DNA from: Lentisphaeria bacterium
Lineage (GTDB): Bacteria > Verrucomicrobiota > Lentisphaeria > Victivallales > Victivallaceae
Direction of reading: 5' to 3'
DNA length: 31,404 nucleotides
Assembly (NCBI GenBank): GCA_900768515.1
Contig: CAAGDG010000062.1
Location: forward strand, 1-31,404
How positions within the stretch are numbered: position 1 is the first letter of the stretch; each line of letters starts with the position of its first letter. The notes beneath the pieces were generated by a model, which did no database searches, was not told the origin of the DNA, and was given only the letters and a program-made list of their open reading frames with translations. This document shows positions 1-7,239 of this stretch, in pieces. A program made the position numbers and the translations under genes.

Positions 1-25
1 ATGATATACTTTTCAAGCATATCAT
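1..25. promoter_or_regulatory. inverted repeat upstream of redox operon
   Basis: ATGATAT (1-7) and ATATCAT (19-25) are perfect inverted 7-mers separated by 11 bases. The base after the right arm is G, so the repeat may extend past the window edge. It lies about 20 bases upstream of the likely promoter, a position suitable for a regulator site. No regulator can be assigned. Confidence 0.3.
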
Positions 26-43
26 GTAATAATAAATAAGTAT

Positions 44-71
44 TTGCTATTTGACAATGGACAATTATATT
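44..71 (+). promoter_or_regulatory. probable promoter of the redox operon
   Basis: TTGCTA (44-49), 16-base spacer, TATATT (66-71). A second TTGACA at 51-56 lacks a well-spaced -10 box. Transcription would start near 78, just ahead of the ribosome-binding site GGGAGG at 82-87, which supports the start codon at 96. Confidence 0.35.
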
Positions 72-95
72 GAAACACGACGGGAGGTGATGGTA

Positions 96-404
96 ATGGA
101 TGACACGGTGGATTTTCAGATGCTCCGGAACTTGCGAGACGCCGGTTGCAATTCACTGGAGATAGACAGGTTCTTCCGGTTCCGGACCGCTGGCCGACTT
201 CGGGAACAGCTCCAACTGCTCCGGCAGCACCGGCAGTTCCTGCTGGAACAATTGCACGCGGCTCAGCAGAAAATCGATTCTCTGGATTTTCTGCTCTATT
301 CGATGAAAAACGGTGAGTCGCCGCGCCTGGCGGGAAAGCGAATTGTAAAACAGAACATGATCGGCAATCAAGCGCATTTGAAAGGGAGAACAAATGAAAA
401 ATAA
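96..404 (+). CDS. small coiled-coil hypothetical protein
   Basis: A 102-residue protein with no catalytic domain. The start at 96 is chosen because GGGAGGTG lies 6-8 bases upstream; the in-frame ATGs at 51 and 90 lack this spacing. The N-terminal half reads like a short helical unit (MLRNLRDAGCNS...FFRFR), followed by a long amphipathic helix rich in Leu, Gln and Arg, resembling the dimerising coiled coil at the end of MerR regulators. No DNA-binding helix-turn-helix is visible, so it is not a complete MerR protein. Similar short proteins occur as uncharacterised genes in gut Firmicutes and Bacteroidetes (recollection). It overlaps the following hydrolase gene by 11 bases, so the two are probably translationally coupled. 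The function is unknown; a partner or adaptor role is a guess. Confidence 0.7.
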   Translation: MDDTVDFQMLRNLRDAGCNSLEIDRFFRFRTAGRLREQLQLLRQHRQFLLEQLHAAQQKIDSLDFLLYSMKNGESPRLAGKRIVKQNMIGNQAHLKGRTNEK

Positions 405-1458
405 TGCATTGCGGAGATCTCTTGTGATTGTGAACATGCTTTTGGGCATCACGGTTCCCGCCGCAGAGAAGCCGGTTGATGCCGACAATTTCTACCGGAG
501 CAGTCAGGCGACGGCCAGAGAGGTCTGCTTCAAGAATCAATACCAAATGAAGATAGCTGGAAAGCTTATCATTCCAAAACAGCGCCAGGAGGAACTGAAA
601 CTTCCGGCGATTATCGTCGGGCACCCCATGGGCGCAGTCAAGGAGCAGAGCGCCAACCTTTATGCGATGAAGATGGCGGAGTATGGATTCATCACACTGG
701 CGATCGACTTGAGTTTCTGGGGCGGCAGCGAGGGCGAACCGCGCAATGCGGTTTCGCCGGATTTGTATGCCGAATCGTTCAGCGCCGCGGCGGACTATCT
801 GCGAACTCTTCCGTTTGTGGAAAAGGATAAGATCGGCGTGATTGGAATCTGCGGCAGCGGCAGCTTTGCAATCAGTGCAGCGAAGATTGATCCGCGACTC
901 AAGGCGATTGCAACCGTCAGCATGTACGACATGGGACAGGCGAATCGCAACGCGCTTCACAAATCACTGACTCTGGAACAGCGGAAAAAAGTGATTGCGG
1001 AAGCTGCCCTTCAGCGGGATGTGGAATTTTCCGGAGGACAAATGAAATACACCAGCGGAACCGTTCATAAACTGACTGAAAAATCCTCTCCGGTTGAAAT
1101 TGAATTTTACGAGTTCTACCGGACTCCACGTGGAGAATTCACTCCGCCGGGGGCTTCCCCCTTGACCACCACGCACCCGACTCTTACGAGCAATGTCAAA
1201 TTCATGAATTTCTATCCGTTCGAGGATATGGATATGATCTCGCCGAGGCCGCTGTTGTTCATTACCGGAACCGAAGCTCATTCGCGGGAGTTCAGTGAGG
1301 ACGCCTACAGGCGCGCTTCGGAACCGAAAGAACTCTTCCTTGTCCCAAATGCCGGACATGTGGATCTCTATGACCGGGTGGGGCTGATCCCGTTCGACAA
1401 GCTGAATCAATTTTTCACAAAGTATCTGAAACAGGAAAAGACAGAAGTCAGACCATGA
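394..1458 (+). CDS. exported alpha/beta hydrolase with cysteine nucleophile elbow
   Basis: A 354-residue alpha/beta hydrolase of the dienelactone-hydrolase/YcjY type. It starts with a signal-peptide-like segment (Arg-rich start, hydrophobic 10-22, AA at 23-24), suggesting export. The oxyanion region GHPMGAVKEQ (76-85) is followed by the nucleophile elbow GICGSG (151-156). The central residue is Cys153, as in dienelactone hydrolases, rather than the usual Ser. The catalytic His is probably His322 in AGHVDLYD, and the acid is likely Glu294 in GTEAHSR. A paralogue with the same motifs lies at 3435-4496 in the same operon. The gene overlaps the upstream and downstream genes by 11 and 4 bases. The substrate is unknown; small esters, lactones or electrophilic compounds fit the redox neighbours. 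The fold is clear, the reaction is inferred. Confidence 0.88.
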   Translation: MKNNALRRSLVIVNMLLGITVPAAEKPVDADNFYRSSQATAREVCFKNQYQMKIAGKLIIPKQRQEELKLPAIIVGHPMGAVKEQSANLYAMKMAEYGFITLAIDLSFWGGSEGEPRNAVSPDLYAESFSAAADYLRTLPFVEKDKIGVIGICGSGSFAISAAKIDPRLKAIATVSMYDMGQANRNALHKSLTLEQRKKVIAEAALQRDVEFSGGQMKYTSGTVHKLTEKSSPVEIEFYEFYRTPRGEFTPPGASPLTTTHPTLTSNVKFMNFYPFEDMDMISPRPLLFITGTEAHSREFSEDAYRRASEPKELFLVPNAGHVDLYDRVGLIPFDKLNQFFTKYLKQEKTEVRP

Positions 1459-1925
1459 AACGGAAGCCATTGATTTTCATCTCGGCGGGCATTCCAATTG
1501 CCCTGGCTCTGATTGCCGCAGCCAACACAGGTAAAGTAAGGGGGGAGCCTTCTATGAAACAGTCAGTCGTACTCACGGTGAATGCGAGAGATTTCCTCAT
1601 TGATCTCGAGGAGAACACGTCGGCCGCGGCTTTCCGGGAAAAGCTGCCTATGACGTTCCGGATGAACGAGCTGAACGGAAATGAGAAATATTTCGACCTG
1701 AAAACGGAGCTTCCCGCAGACGCATCTGGTCCGGGAAACATCAAATGCGGTGATCTGATGCTTTACGGAAGTTCCACCGTAGTCCTGTTCTATCAGGATT
1801 TTTCCAGTTCGTACCGCTATACCAGACTCGGAAAAGTCCGGAATCCGGACGGGCTGCGGGAGGCTCTGGGAGACGGCAATCCCACCGTGAAATTTTGCGT
1901 GGAGCAGGAGAATCCCGGAAAGTAA
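1455..1925 (+). CDS. exported cyclophilin-like fold protein
   Basis: A 156-residue protein with an N-terminal hydrophobic segment (residues 6-23) that could be a signal peptide or anchor, then a cyclophilin-like domain from about residue 35. The segments TVNARDFLIDLEENTSA, LPMTFRMNELNGNEKYF, GDLMLYGSSTVVLFYQDF and YTRLGKVRNP match the pattern of the small 'cyclophilin-like' family (PF18050 type), common beside oxidoreductases and flavodoxins in gut bacteria. These proteins keep the beta-barrel shape, but proline isomerase activity is not established. The start overlaps the hydrolase stop as ATGA, showing tight coupling. A role in binding a small ligand for the neighbouring enzymes is inference. 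Confidence 0.8.
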   Translation: MKRKPLIFISAGIPIALALIAAANTGKVRGEPSMKQSVVLTVNARDFLIDLEENTSAAAFREKLPMTFRMNELNGNEKYFDLKTELPADASGPGNIKCGDLMLYGSSTVVLFYQDFSSSYRYTRLGKVRNPDGLREALGDGNPTVKFCVEQENPGK

Positions 1926-2085
1926 ACCACTTCGCAGACATCACATCATGCTGCGTGTAAATCGGAATCTTCCGATGTGCGCTGTTGAGAAAGGCACACG
2001 GATCAGCATCCATTTCGGGAATACGATGATTCCCGAAAGCCTGATTGGCGGAGCCATCGAAGAAGATTACATGGAGGAAATGAAA

Positions 2086-2835
2086 ATGGAAATGACGGGA
2101 AAAGTTGTTCTGGTCGCCGGAGCCACAAGCGGAATCGGCAAGGCAACGGCGGAAATGTTTGCGAAAAACGGCGCATCGGTCGTTCTGGCCGGACGCCGGG
2201 AGAATCTTCTCAGGGAAATTACGGACTCCTTGAAGGCGTCCGGCTGTACAGCGGCATACGTTGTTTGCGATGTGACCGACGAAAAACAGGTGGAAAGCAT
2301 GATCCGTTTCACGGCGGAGACATTCGGCAGACTGGACTATGCCTACAACAATGCCGGAATCATGAGCGATGATGTGGAGACCGCGGAACTGGAGAGTTCG
2401 GAATTCGACCGTGTCATCAATGTCAATCTCCGAAGCATGTTTCTCTGCCTGAAATACGAGCTGCGTCAGATGCTCAAACAGGGCGGAGAGGGGTATGCCA
2501 TTGTCAACTGCTCCTCCATCGGGGGACTGATCGGACTTCCCGGACGGGTGGCCTATCACGCCTCGAAACATGCGGTTCTCGGCATGACAAAATGTGCCGC
2601 ACTGGAGTATGCGTCGCGCGGGATCCGGATCAATGCCGTCTGTCCTGCGACGATTGAGACTCCCATGGTCGAAAAAATGCTGGCCAGCGGCGCAATCCGG
2701 GAAGTCGCCGAACCGATCGGCCGTTTCGGTCATCCGGAGGAGGTGGCGTCAACGGTTCTGTGGCTTTGCAGTCCCGCCGCCGGCTTCATCGTGGGTCAGG
2801 GCATCGCCGTTGACGGCGGTTATACGATCCGGTAA
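2086..2835 (+). CDS. short-chain dehydrogenase/reductase (SDR)
   Basis: A 249-residue classical SDR that would oxidise or reduce an alcohol/ketone with NAD(P)H. It shows the cofactor loop GATSGIG (12-18), GRRE after the second strand (Arg38 hints at NADPH), NNAG (88-91), catalytic Ser144 (CSSIGG), Tyr157 and Lys161 (YHASK), and the PATIETPM segment. Length is typical. The reading frame is open upstream to an ATG at 1948, but the start at 2086 (MEMTGK) is preferred because GGAGGA at 2073-2078 lies about 7 bases upstream and SDRs begin just before the first beta strand. Its position between hydrolase and flavoprotein genes suggests a shared pathway for a carbonyl or quinone-like substrate. The substrate is not determinable. 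Confidence 0.92.
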   Translation: MEMTGKVVLVAGATSGIGKATAEMFAKNGASVVLAGRRENLLREITDSLKASGCTAAYVVCDVTDEKQVESMIRFTAETFGRLDYAYNNAGIMSDDVETAELESSEFDRVINVNLRSMFLCLKYELRQMLKQGGEGYAIVNCSSIGGLIGLPGRVAYHASKHAVLGMTKCAALEYASRGIRINAVCPATIETPMVEKMLASGAIREVAEPIGRFGHPEEVASTVLWLCSPAAGFIVGQGIAVDGGYTIR

Positions 2836-2856
2836 TATGAAAAGAGGAGGAAAACC

Positions 2857-3396
2857 ATGAAAAAAGTTCTGCTGATTTCTTCCAGCCCGCGGAAAAACGG
2901 GAATTCCGATCTGCTCTGTGACCAGTTCCGGAAAGGAGCAAGCGACGCCGGGCACCGGGCGGAGAAAATTTTCCTGGCGGAAAAGAAAATTCATTATTGC
3001 ACCGGCTGTGGTGCCTGTGCCAATGCGACCCGGCCCTGCGTGCAGAAAGACGATGTCGCGGAAATCCTTGAAAAAATGGTGGAAGCGGATGTCATCGTCC
3101 TGGCGACGCCGGTCTATTTTTATACGATGTGCGCCCAGCTGAAAACACTGATAGACCGCAGCTGTCCGCGCTACACGGCGATTTCAAACAAGGAATTCTA
3201 TTTTATTCTGACAGCTGCGGACACCAATCGTTCCGCAATGAACCGGACTCTCGAAAGTCTTCGCGGGTTCACGGAAGATTGTCTGGAAGGTTCGCGGGAA
3301 AAGGGCGTCCTCCTCGGTCTCGGGGTCATGGACCGCGGCATGGTGAAAAACACTCCAGCCTACCGGGAAGCCTATGAAATGGGAAAACAGGTCTGA
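2857..3396 (+). CDS. iron-sulfur-type flavoprotein (NADPH-dependent FMN reductase fold)
   Basis: A 179-residue flavodoxin-like protein that should bind FMN. The phosphate-binding loop SSPRKNGNS (9-17) and the ATPVYFYTM loop are both present. Four cysteines, Cys48, Cys51, Cys54 and Cys61 (CTGCGAC...C), have the CX2CX2C spacing of archaeal and anaerobe iron-sulfur flavoproteins, so a [4Fe-4S] cluster next to FMN is likely. Its role would be transferring electrons to a soluble acceptor or reducing an electrophile. A good ribosome site (AAGAGGAGG) precedes the ATG, 21 bases after the SDR stop. Two more proteins of this family lie at 4786-5421 and 5444-6001. Confidence 0.9.
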   Translation: MKKVLLISSSPRKNGNSDLLCDQFRKGASDAGHRAEKIFLAEKKIHYCTGCGACANATRPCVQKDDVAEILEKMVEADVIVLATPVYFYTMCAQLKTLIDRSCPRYTAISNKEFYFILTAADTNRSAMNRTLESLRGFTEDCLEGSREKGVLLGLGVMDRGMVKNTPAYREAYEMGKQV

Positions 3397-3434
3397 GAGA
3401 TTGGACAATCATCAGAAAATCAAGGAGTTTTCAG

Positions 3435-4496
3435 ATGAAAACAAGCTTGTTTGCCGCGGCGGTGTCCGTATTGTTTTCCATCTCCGGACAGGCCGGGATG
3501 GAGGATGTTCAGAAAAAAGGAGAAGTAACTATGAATCCCATTGCAGAAGATACTCGCATTTTCAAGATTAATCCCGAAATCCAGGCGGGCGGGATCCGCT
3601 TTAAAAATCGTTTTGGGATTGAACTTGCCGGTCATCTCTATTGGCCCGCGAAGTTTGATCCGGCCGGGAAGTATGCCGCAATCGCGGTCTGCGGTCCCTT
3701 CGGAGCCGTGAAGGAACAGGCTTCCGGACTTTATGCGCAGGAACTGGCTGCGCGCGGTTTTGTCGCGCTGGCCTTCGATCCATCCTATACCGGGGAGAGT
3801 TCCGGCGAACCCCGTTATGTGGCATCTCCCGATATCAATACGGAGGATTTCTCCGCCGCGGTGGACTGTCTTTCTCTTCTGCCTTACGTGAATCCGGACC
3901 GAATCGGAATTCTCGGCATCTGCGGCTGGGGCGGCATGGCGCTCAACGCCGCCGCGAACGATACGCGAATCAAAGGAACCGTCGCAGTTACGATGTACGA
4001 CATGAGCCGCGTCAGTGCCAACGGATATTTCGACTCCATGGACGCCAACGGCCGTTATGAACTGCGCCGACAGCTCAACGCTCAGCGGTTGATTGATGCA
4101 AAAAACGGAACCTTTGAAACCGCCGGCGGGGTTCCGGACGTTCTGCCGGAGAATGCGCCGCAGTTCGTCAAGGATTATTTCGCCTACTACAAAACGCCGC
4201 GTGGCTATCACGCGCGTTCCCTGAACTCCAACCGGGGATGGAACAAGACTTCGACTCTTTCGTTTCTCAACACGCCGCTTCTTGTGTACAGCAGCGAAAT
4301 CCGTTCGGCATGCCTGTTGATCCACGGCGAAAAGGCGCATTCCCGCTATTTCAGCGAAGACGCCTTCAAAAAGCTGACCGGAAGCAACAAGGAGTTGATG
4401 ATCGTTCCCGGTGCTTCCCATGTGGATCTCTACGACAATTTTGAAAAAATTCCGTTTGACAGGATCGAAGGATTTTTCCAATCAGCTCTGAAATGA
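3435..4496 (+). CDS. second exported alpha/beta hydrolase with cysteine elbow
   Basis: A 353-residue paralogue of the hydrolase at 394-1458. It has a cleavable-looking signal peptide (hydrophobic 4-18, GQA-GM). The same landmarks are present: GPFGAVKEQ (87-95), elbow GICGWG (161-166) with Cys163, GEKAHSRYFSED, and SHVDLYD (His329). The paralogues share the SGEPR and EDFSAA segments after the oxyanion strand. AAGGAG at about 3422-3427 is the ribosome site for the ATG at 3435. It is the last gene of the operon, ending 24 bases before the terminator hairpin. Duplication within one operon suggests two related substrates or two steps of one pathway, both outside the cytoplasm. Confidence 0.88.
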   Translation: MKTSLFAAAVSVLFSISGQAGMEDVQKKGEVTMNPIAEDTRIFKINPEIQAGGIRFKNRFGIELAGHLYWPAKFDPAGKYAAIAVCGPFGAVKEQASGLYAQELAARGFVALAFDPSYTGESSGEPRYVASPDINTEDFSAAVDCLSLLPYVNPDRIGILGICGWGGMALNAAANDTRIKGTVAVTMYDMSRVSANGYFDSMDANGRYELRRQLNAQRLIDAKNGTFETAGGVPDVLPENAPQFVKDYFAYYKTPRGYHARSLNSNRGWNKTSTLSFLNTPLLVYSSEIRSACLLIHGEKAHSRYFSEDAFKKLTGSNKELMIVPGASHVDLYDNFEKIPFDRIEGFFQSALK

Positions 4497-4520
4497 TCGG
4501 AGCGTCGAAAAGGACGTTGT

Positions 4521-4562
4521 GAGCAGCCGTAACGGGAGTTACTCCGTTACGGCTGCTCTTTT
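4521..4562 (+). terminator. rho-independent terminator of the redox operon
   Basis: A perfect 15-bp stem (4521-4535 with 4544-4558) and an 8-base loop are followed directly by TTTT. It lies 24 bases after the second hydrolase stop, and the next gene downstream is on the opposite strand. No T run follows on the minus strand, so it is mainly one-directional. Confidence 0.85.
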
Positions 4563-4616
4563 GAGCCGGAAGACAAAAGAGATCAAATCCTGTCGAGTAG
4601 GCGGATTGCCCTATCC

Positions 4617-4769
4617 CTACACCTTCCACTGCCCATCCAGCTTCAGCATCAGCAGCACATCGGTGAGGTCGATGCTGCCGACCCAGCCTTCTTTCAGTAC
4701 GCGGGCCACTGCCAAGTTCTCCTCGAACATCAGAACAGCCCCCCGGGCACTGTCTCCCGAAATTGAATT
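4617..4769 (-). pseudogene. C-terminal remnant of an NTF2/SnoaL-like protein
   Basis: The minus strand ends in a stretch reading ...ENLAVARVLKEGWVGS then DLTDVLLMLKLDGQWKV followed by a stop. The 'aVArv ... DyLtLLKiDGkWKI' pattern is the closing strand pair of NTF2-like (lumazine-binding-like, PF12893 type) proteins. Upstream the frame runs into the end of the flavoprotein gene at 4786 and no start or N-terminal domain is visible, so only about 50 residues survive. Such proteins often accompany flavodoxins and SDRs. Assignment rests on a short C-terminal pattern. Confidence 0.45.
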
Positions 4770-4785
4770 TCGATGATTTCTCCAA

Positions 4786-5421
4786 TCACAAATCCTGTGC
4801 CTGCGAGATGAAATTGGTTGCAATCCACGGCTCCTGCGGCGGGCGCGGCAGGTTCGATTGCGCCATGCTCTTGAGCAGATACGCCATATTGTTCCCCAGA
4901 GTGCGCATGGTCTGGAGTCCTTCGAGATCACGCCGGACCTCGTCCGGTGTCAATCCGTGGGTCGAGTTCCAGTACTGACTTGAGACGACCGGCATTTGCA
5001 GAATGGTGAAGTATTTGTTCAACCGGTCAAATGTCGCGCTCGCTCCACCGCGGCGGCAGTTGACCACGCAGGCAGCGGGTTTGTATTGGAAATATTCCGA
5101 AGCCGAGAAAAACACCCGGTCGAGAATCGCGCAGAGAGCCCCCGGAGGCCCCGCATAATAGACGGGCGCTCCGATGATCAGGGCGTCGCTCTCTTTCATC
5201 TTCGTTACAAAATCCGTGTAAAGTTTTTCCCGGAACACGCAGCCGTCCGCACCCTTTTCATGGCACTTCCAGCAACTGATGCATCCCTGAATTGCCCGGT
5301 TGCCGATCCAGAAAATCTCCGACTCAACGCCGTTTTTGTTCAATGCGCCGGCCACCTCCGAAAGAGAGGTGAATGTGCAGCCGTCCCGATGGGGACTCCC
5401 GTTGACCAGTAACACTTTCAT
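4786..5421 (-). CDS. iron-sulfur-type flavoprotein (NADPH-dependent FMN reductase fold)
   Basis: A 211-residue flavodoxin-fold protein with FMN loop NGSPHRDGCT (7-16) and GAPVYYAGPPG for the isoalloxazine side. Cys47, Cys50, Cys53 and Cys61 (CISCWKC...C) form a CX2CX2CX7C array like iron-sulfur flavoproteins. The C-terminal 60 residues (WNSTHGLTPDEVRRDLEGLQ...) are typical of the longer multimeric NADPH:FMN reductase-like subgroup. AAGGAG is placed about 9 bases before the ATG. It follows the flavoprotein at 5444-6001 by 22 bases, so the two form an operon read leftward from the promoter at 6095-6122. The electron donor and acceptor are unknown. Confidence 0.9.
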   Translation of the reverse strand: MKVLLVNGSPHRDGCTFTSLSEVAGALNKNGVESEIFWIGNRAIQGCISCWKCHEKGADGCVFREKLYTDFVTKMKESDALIIGAPVYYAGPPGALCAILDRVFFSASEYFQYKPAACVVNCRRGGASATFDRLNKYFTILQMPVVSSQYWNSTHGLTPDEVRRDLEGLQTMRTLGNNMAYLLKSMAQSNLPRPPQEPWIATNFISQAQDL

Positions 5422-5443
5422 GGAAACTCGCTCCTTCTTGATT

Positions 5444-6001
5444 TCAATGAATGTTCTCCCCGAGCTCGAACGCTTTCTTCAGCTCCGGATGCCCCGTGAT
5501 GTCACCGAGTTTCAAAACCCCTCCCGCAATCAGCGTGCCGAGATCCTCCCAGCCCAGAAATCCGAGCAGCGCTTTGTAGTAATGGAGAACCGGCTCCTCG
5601 TTCTCCCGCCCGCTGCCCTCCGATGCCATCAGAAGAATCGCCTGCTTGTGCGGAGTCACCCAGTTCGGATCGGACTCGGTCACAGCGAACAGACGGTCCA
5701 GCACGCATTTCAACTGACCGGAAAATCCCCAGTAGTACATCGGCGAGGCGAATACCAGAACATCCGCCGACCGGTACTCCGGATAGATCTTCTCCATATC
5801 ATCCTTCTGGACGCAGGGAGAGTCCGGATTCCGACCGCCGCCGAGACACCCCTTGCAGCCGTGAATCGACATCCGATCCAGATCGAAGCGGACCACCGTG
5901 TTGCCGCCGGCTTCCGCACCGCGGGTGAACTCCTGAATCAGGGCCGCCGTATTGCCGTTCAGACGCGGGCTTCCATTCAGAACCAGAATTTTCCTGCTCA
6001 T
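5444..6001 (-). CDS. flavodoxin-family NAD(P)H-dependent oxidoreductase
   Basis: A 185-residue FMN-binding flavodoxin-fold protein: NGSPRLNGNT (9-18) is the phosphate loop, and ASPMYYWGFSGQLK the second FMN loop. The cysteine motif is reduced to CKGC plus a distant Cys (GCKGCLGGGRNPDSPC), so unlike its two neighbours it lacks the full four-Cys array and may hold FMN only. AAGGAG precedes the ATG by 7 bases. It is the first gene of a two-gene minus-strand operon divergent from an HxlR regulator, the usual arrangement when the regulator controls a quinone or nitro-compound reductase. That regulatory link is inferred from position. Confidence 0.9.
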   Translation of the reverse strand: MSRKILVLNGSPRLNGNTAALIQEFTRGAEAGGNTVVRFDLDRMSIHGCKGCLGGGRNPDSPCVQKDDMEKIYPEYRSADVLVFASPMYYWGFSGQLKCVLDRLFAVTESDPNWVTPHKQAILLMASEGSGRENEEPVLHYYKALLGFLGWEDLGTLIAGGVLKLGDITGHPELKKAFELGENIH

Positions 6002-6094
6002 TTTCCAACTCCTTTTCTTGATGTTTTATGCATTAATTCAGGAAGATGATTTCGCTCCTCCCGGATCGTCCGATCAAATTTTCTCTGTCCAATC

Positions 6095-6122
6095 AATATA
6101 ACCCGATAAGTTTTTCTGTCAA
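6095..6122 (-). promoter_or_regulatory. promoter of the flavoprotein pair
   Basis: On the minus strand TTGACA (6122-6117), 16-base spacer, TATATT (6100-6095). This near-consensus promoter would transcribe both flavoprotein genes. It abuts the AT-rich repeat block at 6123-6180, where the divergent HxlR-type regulator could bind. Confidence 0.55.
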
Positions 6123-6137
6123 GAATGTACTATTTTG

Positions 6138-6160
6138 TATCATAATATCATAATCGTATA
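6138..6160. repeat. 8-bp-period AT-rich repeats, candidate HxlR operator
   Basis: TATCATA (6138-6144), TATCATA (6146-6152) and TCGTATA (6154-6160) recur every 8 bases, flanked by TACTATTT on the left and ATACTAT on the right. The block lies between the minus-strand promoter and the regulator gene. HxlR/DUF24 regulators such as YodB bind TACT-rich operators in this type of location. Operator identity is inference. Confidence 0.35.
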
Positions 6161-6274
6161 ATACTATCTTTTTAGTTAGTATATGTCTTATGCTCAGAAT
6201 TTGCTTTTCGGAACATTGCGGGATATAGTAAAAGAAAAATTGATTTTTTCTGGAATGAAAGTGAAAGTTTTCAG

Positions 6275-6631
6275 ATGGACAAGAAAAAAGCGTTGTCGTT
6301 TCACTGTTCGGTGGAAGCCGCGATGGCGGTGCTCGGCGGGAAATATAAGGCCATCATCATCTGGCATTTGAACGTTTCTTCCGTCATGCGCTACAACGAG
6401 ATCCAGAAAGCCATTCCACAGGCGACAGCCAAAATGCTCAGCCAGCAGTTGAAAGAACTCGAGGGCGACGGAATCATCCGGCGGAAACTGTATCCGGTTG
6501 TTCCGCCGAAAACGGAATATTCGCTGACGGATCTGGGCAAAACCCTCGTGCCGATCGTCAATGCCATGAGCGACTGGGGGCACGACTACTTCCAATATCT
6601 CGGCGTGCCCGATCCGTGTCCGGAAGATTGA
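6275..6631 (+). CDS. HxlR/DUF24-family transcriptional regulator
   Basis: A 118-residue winged-helix protein of the HxlR family. It opens with FHCSVEAAMAVLGGKYKAIIIWHL, the family signature, including a conserved Cys11 that in YodB and HypR senses quinones, diamide or hypochlorite. The recognition helix region is AIPQATAKMLSQQLKELEGDG, and the wing is YPVVPPKTEYSLTDLG. The gene diverges from two flavoprotein genes, so it probably represses or activates them in response to electrophiles. The ribosome site is weak (GAAAG), and an in-frame upstream start is not compelling. The family is certain; the inducer is inferred. Confidence 0.92.
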   Translation: MDKKKALSFHCSVEAAMAVLGGKYKAIIIWHLNVSSVMRYNEIQKAIPQATAKMLSQQLKELEGDGIIRRKLYPVVPPKTEYSLTDLGKTLVPIVNAMSDWGHDYFQYLGVPDPCPED

Positions 6632-6750
6632 CGTACGAACCGGAGCACTCATGCGACCGTAGTGTCCCGGAAATCAACAGGATTCCCGTTCCGAGAGTGG
6701 AGGATCTGCTCCGCCGACAGGAAATTTCATGAAAAAAATCTTTTCTCTGC

Positions 6751-6778
6751 TTGATAAATTTTATCATTACATTATATT
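6751..6778 (+). promoter_or_regulatory. arsR-operon promoter with overlapping palindromic operator
   Basis: TTGATA (6751-6756), 16-base spacer, TATATT (6773-6778). A perfect 7-1-7 palindrome, TGATAAATTTTATCA (6752-6766), covers the -35 box and the spacer. A dimeric ArsR repressor bound here would block RNA polymerase, the normal autoregulatory design. The ArsR gene starts 28 bases after the -10 box. Confidence 0.6.
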
Positions 6779-6805
6779 ATAAAATGTTGAAAGGAGAAGT
6801 TTTCA

Positions 6806-7180
6806 ATGGCAAACGATGAAACCAGAGAACTTGCCAACCTCGCGGAGGTATTCAAGGCGCTGGGACATCCGACCCGGCTCTGGATTGCGAAAAATCTGGA
6901 GGGGAAGGAACTCTGCGTCTGTGATTTCGTCACCGGAACCGGCGAGGAGTTTTCCTCGATCAGCCAGCATCTGAACGTTTTGAAGAAAGCGCATGTCGTG
7001 GAGTGCGACAAGCGCGGCAAACACGTTTTTTACCGACTTGCGTATCCGTGCATTCCCTGGATGATCCGTTTCATGGAAGCGCGCGACGAATTCAACCGTC
7101 TTTCCCCAGAAGAAAAGAACGTCTGCATGGAGCAGCAGCGGAAGCAGCTGATCGATCACCTCATGCAGTTGAAAGGGTGA
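6806..7180 (+). CDS. ArsR-family metal-responsive repressor
   Basis: A 124-residue winged-helix repressor. FKALGHPTRLWIAKNL (16-31) is the ArsR N-terminal helix pattern, followed by ELCVCDF (35-41). Cys37 and Cys39 form the classic CVC metal site of ArsR/SmtB alpha-3 sensors. SSISQHLNVLKKAHVVECDKRGKHVFYRL is the recognition helix and wing. A strong ribosome site (AAAGGAGAAG) precedes the ATG. The downstream MBL hydrolase and cation-efflux genes suggest that binding of a thiophilic or transition metal lifts repression. Which metal cannot be read from the sequence. Confidence 0.92.
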   Translation: MANDETRELANLAEVFKALGHPTRLWIAKNLEGKELCVCDFVTGTGEEFSSISQHLNVLKKAHVVECDKRGKHVFYRLAYPCIPWMIRFMEARDEFNRLSPEEKNVCMEQQRKQLIDHLMQLKG

Positions 7181-7239
7181 TATTTTTTTGTTCAGCAATT
7201 CAACATTTCATAAAATGATAAATAAACAGGAGGAGAAAA

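Noticed and set aside
1948..2085. in-frame 46-residue extension of the SDR
   Set aside because: No ribosome site at 1948 and SDRs start near 2086; the text (NLPMCAVEKGTRIS...) is protein-like, so a gene remnant cannot be excluded.
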